DNA of 64,000 bases from Anopheles merus (lineage: Eukaryota; Arthropoda; Insecta; Diptera; Culicidae), in NCBI RefSeq assembly GCF_017562075.2, contig NC_054082.1:45777832-45841831 (forward strand), written 5' to 3'. This document shows, in pieces, positions 13,801 through 26,700 of the stretch (position 1 is the first letter of the stretch; every line of letters starts with the position of its first letter). The position numbers were made by a program, and so were the translations under genes. The notes beneath the pieces were generated by a model that did not search any database, was not told the DNA's origin, and worked only from the letters and a program-made list of their open reading frames with translations.

Positions 13801-16800
13801 CCACGTTGTCTTGTGACTAATCCGCTCGCATTCATGATTTGGGTTGGTAAGTTGCGTTGTACTTGTTTTATACCAGCAGACCCACAACCTCGTTCCCAAA
13901 TATCGTTCGTTTTATTGTCGACCTCGCACGATGTCTCACCAAACTTCGGAGCTGGTTTTATGTATCTTTTCTTTCGATTTTTGTTTTTGTGTACATTTCA
14001 TTGCTTTCGCATCCTTTTGCTGGGCAAAGATGGTGACAACGAAAAGCAGCAATAAGCAGGATTGAGCGCTTAAAAAGAGAACAACAAATCAGAAGGGAAG
14101 AATTTGCAGCGCCAGCTACGGTAGCAACACCTTTAAATTGATTTATGAATAATACATACGCGAGAAAAGCAAGGTGATGCAACGAGTCCCGCACAGTTTC
14201 GTGAATAAAAGGGGAAGCCTGATGCGCTTATTCATCTTTTACAAGAACACACACACAGCCAACTCACTCTGATATGGGCGCACTGTGTGAAGAGAGCTTC
14301 CATCTTCCCACAGCAGCACAGTCATGTCAGCTCGTGGCGAGAGGATGGGTTCGGCACAACATATTTTGTTGTGCTATGCAAATGTATGCTTTCCACCTGT
14401 TTCCCCCAATGTTTGTTGAGCATGCAGTCACTTTAGGTGTGTTGCGAAGTATGTGTGCATGTGTGTTTACATATTCGCACATCCAACAAGAGACGAACGG
14501 CAAAGTTTCTTCTGACGATATTGTCTGAGCATGTGTGTATGTGCACGTTGTGTGGCTTAAAGTTTCTTGTATTTGCATTGTCCTGTAGACATTCATCGCC
14601 GGTTTGCCGCGCACTGTTGGGACAACGCGAGAGGCTAACGCGATGCACAGGGCATTTCCACCACAAGCCACACTTTTACAGTTGGCAGCGAGGCTGAGTA
14701 GTTAAGAAACGTACACTCATTTGCGAATCTTCACTGGCATCGTCACCAATCTTATGCTCTTGAGGTTCTGAGTGGATGCACGACCACCCTCCGAATATTA
14801 AACAAAAGAGCCGGGTGCTACAAGCTGCAAGGAAAGCCACCAACCAAATCCTTTCTCAGCTATATTTGCATGGGTATTCTTTCCCACTTTTTACCTACCA
14901 TCTACACCAGTGGAACAGTGCAAAGGATCCAACGAAGCAGTATGTGTACGGGGTATTTGTCTGCTGGCTCGAAAATAAGGAGAGCCGCGTTCGGTTCTCC
15001 TTAAAATCCAGCGAGAAAAGCTCATGAATGGGTAATGCGATCTGTTTACCCTAAGCTCTGTGGGCGTGCGAGAAAGCAACGCCACAAATGGTGGGGCGGA
15101 TGATTCTCCCACCGCTCACGTTCATATGCTAAATTGCCGATGGCAAGAAAGTATGTTTTTCTTCGCGCGCATCATCGACTGCGAGGACTTCGACATCGTG
15201 TAGTACTTTTCCTAACCCTCCAACGAGAGTGAAGGCATCTTAAACGTATCGGAAGTGAGAATACTGTCTCAATGTACCCGACCATTATCGAATTTCCATT
15301 TTTCCGGTGTAGCGAAGCTGCAATCGGTATCGCTATTTGCCGAGGGCCAACTCGCTTTCAAGCCCTCCCAGACACATCTACGCACACATTCATTTCTAGG
15401 GTAAGAAGTTTGTGAATCATAATTGCCCAATGGGACTAGGAACGCTGTGCCCAGGATACTTTGCAATAGTTTAACGTTTTGTGCAATGATGTGTTTTTGT
15501 GCATCATCATATCAGAAGCGTCGTCTGATTTGCTCCATCGACACCGATCACCAAACTCACACCTGAAGTTCCATGCACTGTCACCGAAACTTCTTATCAC
15601 CGTGCGGAATAAAATATTTAGCCGTGCTATTTTCCGCAGCACCATCCTTTGTCAGCAGAGCAGTAACAAAGTCCCCAATAAGTTCTGCCACTGTTAACTT
15701 TTAGTGGAAGTCTCGCGTGAGTTAAATATGCATAAACGAGCGAATTGTGCTTTTCTTTCGCCACTTTTTTTCCACGAAATACCCCATCGGGCACAAAAAA
15801 ATGAAGAAACTTCCCTACCTCACTGCTTTCTAAGGAGCTGTTCCGTTTTTGTACCACAACGAAGGTTACCGAACAGCGAACACGGATTGGAGATGCCCCG
15901 AAGCAAACAGCCGTGGCCCTGTGTTACAATGCGCGTCACAGTGCGAGATTTTGCTGCTCGAACGGGGGTGAAAAAGCAACACAAAAAATGAAGGCACTCG
16001 TACAGCAGAGAGTCTAAAGTTCTCAGCAGCCAACAATACAAAAAGCTGCCAACAAAATGAAAGAAACGCATTGAATGCCGAGCGCGATAAAACACAAAAA
16101 TGCACTCCTCCCCCTAGCGTTTACACTTTACACTTTCATACCCAGGACGCTGGCAGGTGCAGCTCGCCGTTGGTCGCCATTTGTTCGCCGTGAGGAAACA
16201 GATTCAATATTTATGCCGCTTGGTGCATAGTTTCAGTTGGGGCAAAATCGAAAGTTCCTGCTCGCGATGGGGTACACTGGGAACAACAAATGACACTACC
16301 GCCGTGTGTCAACTCAATTCTTCGGCTGCGATCGGGCGGTGGCCCGAAGCTTCATAGTACCCATACTTTAACTAAAGGAACGCAAAGTCGGAAAGTTAAA
16401 ACGTTAATTTGATCAAAAGTTGTGCGATAACGACTTCATCATCAAGCAACGGTGTTGAACTGAGAAACTATTCCTCATCTGCCACCTCTTTCTTTGGTTA
16501 GCAAGCTGCAGTTAGACTGGCGTGAACGGTTTGATCCACAATGAGTGGTGAATTATTTCCAACTCCTTCCGAAGTCGTCAAAACTGTGGATAAAATGTGA
16601 CATAGTGACGCGGGAAGGGTTTAAGATTTAAGGGTTTAATTTATATTGATATAGCATTCATTAGCAGCTTAGTAGTAGCAAATGGAAATTGATAAAACAT
16701 ATTCAAAACGTTTTGTTTGTTTGTTTTTTTAGAAATCGAATAGCATCCAGGCAGGTGATAATGCTCCATAATGCGGACTAGAATTAAATTGAATCGGATT

Positions 16801-19800
16801 AAATAATTTGCCCTAACTCAACCAATTAAGTTTCAATTACATGAAAATGTGTGAGAAAATTCAGACCAAACAACAGGGCCAAGGAAATTTAAACGATGAA
16901 CAAGAGCTTTCGCCATCTGGATGCAGCACCAACTTGCTCAAGAAGTTTTACTTTGCTATTCCGGAACAATATTGCTACACACAGCTTGCGATATTTCCTA
17001 AAACTAATTACACAAAACCTTTGAAAGCAATTAATTACCCACAACAACACCAACAAAAAAGCGCAAATGCACGCAACGACTACATTTTGTACCAAAAACC
17101 CACCACCAGCGCCAACAGTTTGCTCACTTTGGAACTATAATTCTGCAAACAATCTATTTTAATTCCTGCCTGTTAGCTGCCCTCAGTGACACCCGATCCT
17201 GCTGTTGCTGCCGCAGCCGCCTTTGTGGCACAGCACAGCAATCCTAACCAATTTAGAGATTTACGAAATCCAGGCGCAACTGCAGTACACCTAGCTGAAA
17301 GGATGCAAAAGGCGCCGCCACTCCAAACCAGTCCAGTCACGGGAGAGATGGGGTATGAAAAACCGCGACGTCAGACAGATGTGCTGTGTATGAGCGCCTT
17401 CGGGTAATAAACGATCGCGGTCGTAAATGTACACAACACTAGCACACATTTGGTGCAGCTTCTTGTTGGTCGATTCTGACGATGTAAGCCCGATGTGACT
17501 GAGCGATGTGGAGTTAAAAAAAACATCATTCTCCCACCCTATTCCCTCTATCTGTAGAGAGATTATTTGTTTCATGGTAAGATGCCAGAGAGGAGGGAAC
17601 GAATAGACAGTCAAACTATCTTCAAGAAATTTATTTTTACCGATTCAACATACATGCCACCTCCACAAGCTGTGTGTTTCTTCATTTCAAACAGATGGGA
17701 AATATTTAGGACCGACTGGGCGTAGTTGAAGTAAATGCCATTTCATGTTAATTTATCTTTCCAACTCGAAACGTTGTGTCAGAATGTTTCAGCAAGATGT
17801 TTCAATAAAAGCTGTTGGCTATTATTTTAAAAGATGACTACATCGCATGTTTAAAAGTTACACGTACACGAACGTTGTGTTCGTTTGTTGTTTTTTGTTC
17901 TACCCCATTTCACATAGTATTATTAAACTCAGGCAACTGTTGCTCAACTTTTTCTGGTTTGTAGCACTGTCTTTAGCATGGACAGAAGAAACTGATTAAT
18001 TGAATTTTCCCATAACCACTTCAATGTGTTCCAGCAATGGATTCAACGGTGGAAATTTAATAAGAACCTATATCAAGCTTCAAGCCGTTCTTGATGCTGG
18101 TCTCTAAGCTCCCAGAACACAAACAAACCAATCTACAACTCATTTCGACTGCAACGCGCTCTCCTTTCGAATCGTTGGTCGATCACTATTACAAACGCAA
18201 CTAAACCCTAAGATTCAACTTAACGATTCCCAATCCACCCATTCCTTTCGAACTTTACAGAGAGCGTGCCAGGGGACGAAGGCAAACACAGGCTAAGGAT
18301 ATTTTCTTTGGAATAAAACCCGGAGCCTAGGGCTTTTCTAAGCAAGATGCCCCGTGTACCTGAACAGAATATGTTTCGTTCGTTTTTCCTGGTGAAGATA
18401 ACGAGCACGGACGTCGTAGACATATCCTACCGTAATTCCAACAAGCGGCGGTGACCATCTTAACGCGAGCTACTACTGGAAAGAGCAAATTCGTACCTTT
18501 GCAGCGCGGAAAGAATGTGTACTTCTACCGCGTTTGATGTCTTGGGAGTTTTGTGTTATTTCTTTTCACCAGTCGCACACAGAGAGAGCATACCACGGAT
18601 TTTTTTTTCCCCTGTTAGTAAGACGAACCCCCCCCCCCCTTCTTTCCCCAATTGCTATCCCCAAATAATACCCACAAAATGGGTATCGCAAAGGCAAAGT
18701 GAATTGTTCGGGAAAGAAACGAAAAAATGCGTATCAAAAAAAGGAAACCAAGGAAAATTGGCGATTTTCGCAGTTGCTTGGAATGCAGTCACTAAAAGCA
18801 AAAAAACGAGCACCCACACTAACGTCAGTGCGATTGAAATTTTCATCGCCAAACAGGCTCGACTGTATGTGTGACCTGTACAGGTTGAATCGGTATACCC
18901 TTGTTTTCAGGAATATACCTTTTCCTCGCGTCATACTCAAAGATGCAAACACAAAAAAACAGGTTCTTGGACAGTTATATACTGCTGTAGGTGTGTGGGG
19001 TTGTTTTGCTTTGATTTTTCACAGTTTTTACAAAGCAGCAGAAGGAGCAAAAAAACTGACAGATTCCAAAGAGGCAGAACAAGGCACAGCCTAAGAGTGC
19101 CAGCACTTCTTCCGGAAATGGAATGAAACGGTGAATACCTGCGTGCAATTCTTTCATTGCCTTTTTTTCCTGGAGGGGAAATTTAAGAGGTCAAAAAGGA
19201 AGGAAATGGACTCCATGCTTGTATGCGAGGAAAGACTGGAAAAACGGAAATCAAACACGCTTTTCAATTGCATGGTTATAAGAAAAAGGGCGAGAAACGA
19301 TGAACGACGAAACGAGAGCGCGTCAAGGAAATTTAATTAGACTAATGAAATAATTAAATTGAGAATGAGAAAATCCACGATTGGCCGGGTGGCAGTAGCG
19401 CTGTTGTGGGTCATGACGCATAGAACCCAACTGCAAATGGTAATCCCAAACCGGATGGTAGGATTGACCATTTCCGCTATTCAAAACCATCCGGACACAA
19501 TTAAATCTGCGTTCTCTGGCGAAGCAATCGATATGCGAAAGAACTGCATTAAAATATCCAATTACTAAGCCGGGAAAAATGATGTATCTTCAAGATGAGC
19601 ATGAAATCATTTTACATTTGGTTTTTCTTGAAAAAAAAAAGAGAGAACCAAATTATTTTACGCAAAAAGGGGCACAACCAAGAAACCACCGCATGCAGCT
19701 GAAATGTGACTCTTATAATAAAATGTTTCATATCTCAATTTCATGCGCAATTAAAATACTCATTAAAGGATCTCCCCGCAACTTTAATCCCCGTAAAATG

Positions 19801-22800
19801 AAAGTAGGCATAAAACATCAAGCATAATTTCCGTACCTTACAAAGTGCTCGTTTGACACTTACACCTTCAAACAAGTGGTGTGCTGTGTTTAATTGGGCA
19901 CCGTTAAAAAATGTCCATCAAATTCTAAAGCAAAGCTCCTCAGCTCCTTAGCAGTGTCAAAATATGTCCCTCGCTCGTTGACACTGTTTGACTGCTAGAT
20001 ACGGCTGCACATTAATTGCAGCACGTACTGCTTAGCGGTACAGTGACACCTTTCTGACGAATCGTTTTGCCTAATCATGCGTCACTTTTATATCAGCCAG
20101 TTCGGTTGGCTCGTTTCACAACAAACAATCGTTGTAAAAAAATGTTTCCAACGTGAATTTTTACCACTCCTAGCTGCGCGCACGGCACAGCAAAAAGGTT
20201 CAAGAGAGGTAAGGACCCGTACCATCGCGGGAAAAGAACACGTCAATTAACCTTACCGCGAAAATGTGTCACACGAGCTCTCAACTTTAGAAAACAATTT
20301 TACGAAACGGGTTCTATCAGTAGGAGAACAAAAGCATCCCGCGAAATGATCTCTCAAGTCTACTGAATAATTCAATTCCTGGTAGTCCTTCGAAAATGTC
20401 ACCATCCAGGAAGGGACAGAAGGGAGAACCAACGTTAGACCTAAACCAGACAAGCCTCTCACACTGAAGCATTAAAATAAAGCATGTAACGACACCGTAT
20501 TTTCTGTGCCATTTCTTGCTCGTTCCACGGCCATTTTGCACTACACCAGTAAAGGAAAGTTGCTGAGGTGTTCTCAACCAGGGCTGGTGATATTTGGAGG
20601 GTAAGAATGTTTTTTAGTATGGCTTTTACTGGTTTAATGATCCACAGCGAGCAGCCCTCGGTACTGGCCAAGAGGTATTTGCGGCATTTTTTTTTTGCAG
20701 ACGAATTTTCGACTGCCTGATGGTAACACAAAATTTGAACGACAACATTTCGGCCGTAATCTCTTACCATGTCTCCTTCTATACATCTACCACCTGTATA
20801 CTGTGTTACAAGGCGAAGGTAGTGGCAGTGTTTTAAGATGATGTATTTCTATAAAATTAATATCCTACTCCGGTGTGAAGCGAACGAGCCGAAGAAAGAT
20901 ACACCGCGTGAAGCAACAGTTTTGTGCCGCTCGGGCAATACAATCACAAAAAAGGAACAGTCTTGGCCAGCTTGGCACCCAGGCAGACGTTGCCTCGCGT
21001 TGCTTGGCGTCATAAATAAAAGCGCTTTTATGAAAAACGATTTTTGAAAGCCAATAAACGCGACCATCGCCACCGTATGTTCGAATGTGCATTACACTAC
21101 TGACGGCGGTGCCAGACGACGCTAGCGAGCCAACCGGCATTGAGCAGAGACCCCGAAACGACACATCCCATAAACTGGCCTGCGTTGAAGCAACTTCGTA
21201 AACCTGCCAGCGCTCAGGTGCAACAGTTTTGTTTTTCTGTTTAGTTTACGAGGAGACGGCACAAGCAACTTGAACCGCGTGAGGTCTTGTTGCTATTTCT
21301 CCCGTTCTACTATGAACTCGGCCGTATACACGGCGGGGCAAACACGACACTCGGGACTGGAATCACCTCGAAGGCCCACCAAAAGCACACCACGCCGTGT
21401 CGGTTGATAATCATAAACATAAATTTAAATTTAATTATTTACAGAAACATCATTTGCTGCCGGCAACCCGAGCCAACCCGAGCAATTCTTCGGGCCGACA
21501 GTTCGAGAACGGTTGGCAGTTTAAAGACATCACCAGCGCCCGAATTCGGTCGGCAATGTGCGCAACATTGGAAGACAAAGAAACGGCTCTGTCTGTCTGA
21601 AACGGTGTCTACCTGCTTAGCTATAAACATAGGTGCGGTTAAAGAAACGGGGTGGAACCGGACAAGGATTTCTTTTTGTGAGTCAACGCCCCCATCGGAG
21701 GTTGGAATACAATCTCGTCTTGCGAGGGGGAAAACGGAAAACGACGGGAGGATATTGGTTCAAAGGATTAATCCAAACGACGACGACGAACAGGGCGGGA
21801 TACAGGAAGAAGAAGCTTACCACGCACAAACAGTGCTAATTACATTTAATCACGGTCTAACGGTGAACGCTTAGCTAAGGCAAAAGGCCGGACCAACACC
21901 CCGGCCCATGGCGTAGAAAAGTGCCACACAAAACCTGAGGCTTGTAGCGGGTAAACTCTTTGGTACATGAAAAATAGAACACGAATGAAGGTGGTGGTGG
22001 TGTGGGTGGTAAAATTCAATTAGCAACGAGCGCGCTAGGAGTCTTTCAAAAGGGCATCACGGGTGCGCTAGCGTTCGTTAATTTTAGATTGCGCCTGCAG
22101 GGTATGCAACCGGGCCGCAACCGTACTGTGGCAAGCGGTGGTAGCGATATTAAAGCATCACACAGTCGGCGGTTCGTACATGTTCTTCCTGATTTGGTTT
22201 GATTTTAATTTTACGGTGAATAAATGTAAGTTTTTCTGCTTTAAACGAAAGAATTGAGGAGAAAAATGCTTCTAAATATGTTTTTTTATGATTTAAAATT
22301 TGGGCCCATTGATTTTATCACATAATAAACGATATTTTTATACCGTTTCCAAGATAACAAACACACACCTGAGGTCGACGACGAAGCATTGAGGGTATTA
22401 CATCACGTGCCACCACCGCTGACACCTACAGTTGTGAAGCGGCAAAACATATTTTATTGCATTTACCACCCGTATTCCTCCTAAGCCGATGACGAGAGGT
22501 GTTAAAATCCGCGCCATTCAATCTTACTACATGAAACCACAATTACCACAGATCCCATTGCCCCTGTGGTGCCATCACTTCGTCTGCCATTATTATGGTG
22601 AATATATTTACCGGTGAAGAACCACACCTCAGCCCCCATCGTCTTATACACAGCCAGTGTTACCGTGAGGTGGGGGAGCAGCAGAAAAGCGCGGGCCACT
22701 TTTGCTGTCAATAAAAGTAATTACTTAATCCTCCTAGGAGCTGGATTACATCATTAAATGGGCCACGATCGCGAAACGTGACGCTGCTGCTCGGGCGGCC

Positions 22801-23653
22801 TGCAACTTCCAGCGACAACACCGTGCACAGCATCACAAAATATGCTCAATTGACGAATGGGATAAGAGGAACTCACAAGCGTGGAGGGAAGTCCTCCCAT
22901 CGCCGTTCGGAAAAAAGTAGAAAAGAAAAATGAGAACTCAGGCAAAGAAAGTCCCAGCAGCAGTAAAAGGTGCGCGAGAGCAGCACGTGGAAAAGAAACA
23001 TTCATTCCACACCTGTTGGTAGTGGTAGGAGGTGGTGGCCAGCAGTGACGGTTTTGCTCCATTTCTTATACATCCCAATCTCACCCTTCGGTGAATATCG
23101 AATTCGTTTCGGCAAACCGCGGGAAAAGCGCAACAAGCATTCGCTAATGCTGCGGTTGTTTTGTTCTTCCTTCTCTCGATTTCTTCGCCTTGGAGCGCCC
23201 TGAGCTCCGCGTGCGTTTATCTTGCGTGCCTCTGCCTGTGCGTGATGGGGTGCGGTGGCCCATGTTTCATGGTTGGAAATTTATTAAGTACTTACGAAAT
23301 AATAACACCCTTAAATTTCAATCTACCCTGCCAGAAACCCCTCTCCACCTACTCCCATTCGCGTCGATCCTTTGAACACAGCACAGCAGTTCGTACGCCT
23401 AAATGTAGGCAATGCGGGGCGGAAAATGTACGCCGAAAAGAAATAACTTGCTCGTTTAAGCCGAAAATCTCTGACAACTTGCCGTTCTGGTGAATGGTGT
23501 GGTTGGTGGCTCCGAGAAGGTATGACAGAAATGCGACAAGGCTTCTGAAAATGTTCCCCAAATGGTACGTACTTAGTTTCTTTTTCGCTCACATTCTTAG
23601 TCAGCCACAAATCGTTGACGCTTTTCACACTGCCATGTTATGGTGTCATTGAA
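10842..23653. other. Non-coding stretch between the MITE-like element and ratchet point 2
   Basis: No gene is supported. An isolated acceptor-like CCTTTCCAG (plus, ending 11,249), a poly(C) at 18.63 kb and the TAATTA palindrome at 19.33 kb are the notable items. A 73-codon plus-strand frame at 17,186-17,407 starts with an Ala-rich stretch after a CTCAG, but has no good donor. Confidence 0.5.
19330..19360. repeat. Perfect TAATTA-containing palindrome
   Basis: AATTTAATTA at 19,330-19,339 is repeated exactly as its reverse complement TAATTAAATT at 19,351-19,360, with an 11-bp spacer that itself holds TAAT. TAATTA is the classic homeodomain core, so a regulatory site is possible. No test is available here. 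Confidence 0.55.
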
Positions 23654-23701
23654 ACTTACCTAAAATGAGAAAGAGAGAAAACCGTGATAAACAAATTAGT
23701 A
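23654..23701 (-). other. Recursive splice site (ratchet point) 2
   Basis: On the minus strand, GGTACTAAT (CTAAT at 23,699-23,695) is followed by a pyrimidine tract that includes TTTTCTCTCTTTCTC. It ends TTTTAG at 23,660 and continues at once as GTAAGTTT from 23,659. The branch A lies about 36 nt from the AG. The core TTTTAG|GTAAGTT is identical to that of the site at 6.35 kb, and both share TACTAAT. This is the cleanest of the three because its pyrimidine tract is long and scarcely interrupted. Confidence 0.75.
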
Positions 23702-26700
23702 CCGTAAAGGAAAGATAATTATTATAAAAAATTAACACTTGCATGAGCAGCGAAGAATATAATTGCGTTTTTGTTTAACAAATAATAACCCTCATGCCAT
23801 ACAACGACGATAAAATGACGAAGAGATGTTCTGAACATCAATTTAATGTTTCAAATTATACGCTCTACTGCTAACGAAATAAAAACACAAACCGAAACAA
23901 TAACAAATGTATGAATGATTGAACTTCCTACCCTGCACGGCGGTGCGGGGCGTACAAGAATTTTCTTATTACGCCTAATGACAAACTTCGGAAGACATTA
24001 TGTTACAAGCAAATTGGCAACAAACATGTTATGCGTATGAGTGGAAAATTGGAAAGTAAGCACATATGTTAGACGGCACAGGAGGGTCGGTAATTTCTTG
24101 CTTTAATATATTTCCCGGGCCCGACCCGACGTTCCTTCCCGCTGTAGTCCTACTTCAAATTCGAAGATTCGTACCGGGCGCGACGATAACCATTAATATT
24201 TTACTCCCTCCAAAACAAAACCAGCAGGGGCGAAGACTCTTTCAAAGCGCAGTTATCACTGTTTTCTCTACCACAATCCACAATGTGTTTGCGTGTAAAG
24301 ATAAAGCAAAGAAAAGAAAAAAAAACAACCTAGGCCAGCCTCAGCCAAAAACAAAGGCATTTCTTCCCTGTCGCACATATTTTTGTGCGAAAACTTTTCC
24401 CCGCTTGTTTGTTTAACGCTGCTTACACAGATTGTTGCTCGTGCGGCAGGACAGAAAGTAGAGTGGAGTGCGCTTTCGCTTGGCTGTAACGAACATTGCT
24501 TGTCTTTCCTCTTCACTTCCAAAACGTGCAGTAGAAAGAGAAAAAACAGCTCCACCAAAAACAAGAAAACTCCCGGCCTGTGGATGACGGCAGCTTTAAG
24601 GAGCCGCTCAGGTTGAAACAAAAGAAAGAAATGAAATCACAAAAAGCCAGCAGGTAACAGAGAGCCTTCTTTCGCTTTCGATGATGAGGGAATAGGAAGG
24701 AAGGCGCATCGTACGCAGCACGCTTTCGTTTTGCGCTCGTTTCCATACTATCACCATCGTCTCCCATCTCGGTGTACGCGCGTTCCCTCGCACACTCTGC
24801 TGGCAGCTAGGAAAATTGTTTTCCCTAATCTTTCAGTAACTTCTGTATTTTAGTCGGCTTCTGGAGATGCAGCAGGCGGGATATGCGGATAAAAATGGAA
24901 GGCAAAAAATACAAAGCAGCATAAGCGTATCTTCTTTCTGAGCCTAGCATGAAAGCAGCAGAAGCAACAGCGCAGCGCATGTAACAAAACACAAGAAGAA
25001 GAAAACAAAGCCGTAAGGCTACCTCCCACCACTGTTCTAGCAGGGCCGCCGGTTGGCAACGAAGAAGAAATTTAATTTAAAATTGTTTTCTCTTTTATTC
25101 CTGAGCTTTGAAATATTAAAATTCTTATGCACTGCTAGGAGCGCGAAGGGAAATATCATCCAGCGGTCTTGCAGCTCAGGCCTTGTTGTGCAACAGTTTG
25201 TCAAGTGGTGTCACTGAAGAGCGAAATCCTATTTATGACAAAGCGCCGAAAGGGAAAATTGGAAACGGTCCTGTTGATTAAGAGACCAGTTTTTTTGTTA
25301 CTTTCTTCTTGGAAATATGTAATAATGTACCATGGTAAGTTGCTGTAACACAATTGTTTCAGTTGCATTGCTTTTGCAAACGTAATTAGTTTCATCCTGT
25401 TCTGCATTTTCCATTTGCTTGTAGAGTAATCGTTTAAAGATTAGCGAATTTAAAAATACATCACTATGACTCGTTGAAAGTGATTGCCTTAATGACTGTG
25501 CCCAATTCAACTTGATTTCAACAATTCCCTTAATGCTCGGTTCATTTCTTGACAGTCAGTGAGTCGTAGAGTAAAAAAATATCTATCTCCGTCCAACTTT
25601 CCTCGATTACTTCCTAAAAGCTATCATTAGATTACGAAACCCATTACATACATTGAGCACGCCAGTAATTTCAATCCGCGCTGTGGTTAGAAAAGGTGGC
25701 GTGATTGCTTCATTTCCGGGCACTCAGCAAAAATTACCACAATGTTAACCCCATGCACCTAGGGCTCACTGCTGGGTCACTGTTTTCTACCATGTTCAAT
25801 CCATAATAAACGCCCATGTTCGGGAGCTGTGAACAGTTCACTGATTATTCATTATCAATCCCCGTGTGTTTCAAAGATTAAATGCAAGGATTGCAGCAAC
25901 ACCGCTGGCGCTAGGGGGGATAGTAGGTGATGGTGGTAATGAAAACGCATTTAATAATATATTGAGGTAAAGGGAATCGATTTAATAGCCATTAGAGAGG
26001 GCAACAAACAAATCACCGGTCTTGAGCAACCCGGCGCCTCCATTGCTCGTGTGTCGAGACTGCACGAGGAAAGCAACAATGTCTCGCACAGGGTCGCAGA
26101 TTGCATCAGGGAATTTTCATGTGGATACATATGTATATGTCGGCACTTAATTATTTGATATTTCTCATGCAACCAATGTGATTGCTTTTTATTGGTGTGG
26201 GGTTGGACGTTGTTTGCACCTTTCACCACGGACATATATTGCTGATGTGACGATCGTTAATGGAACAGACACGTCAATGATAGGATTGCTTTTTAATAGC
26301 CAGCAGTTACCGAAATAATCCAGCGTTATAGTATTCAGAAATTTGGAATACATTTTTCTTGACTGCATGTAATCCATTACACCAAACATATGCAACTTAT
26401 TGTTTCTTGTGTAATTTTACTGATGATTGTCTGTGGACAAACCATTATAAAACAAAAAATTATTTTACCAACAATTAATAGAATTCTATAGTAGATAACA
26501 ACAGATATAAGCTTATAGAAATAAAGGGGTCTTTAAGTTAAGTACTGACTAACCCAAAGGGTGAAGAACGCAATCATAATGTTATTCCAAACCTGTCCAA
26601 ACAGTCACGATGTCTGGTTTCCTTCCATTACTGAAGAGTTTACAACGCAACACCTAACAACTTCTCCGAAGAGAATATGAACGAGCTCGCACCACTGACA

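Noticed and set aside
17186..17407. 73-codon Ala-rich plus-strand frame after CCCTCAG
   Set aside because: The acceptor is weak, the only nearby donors (GGG|GTATGA, CGG|GTAATA) are poor, and the Ala run comes from a short GCTGCC repeat.
22996..23493. Hydrophobic plus-strand frame near 23.16 kb resembling a signal peptide
   Set aside because: Opens on TTG and reads through a pyrimidine-rich tract. No ATG or donor supports it.
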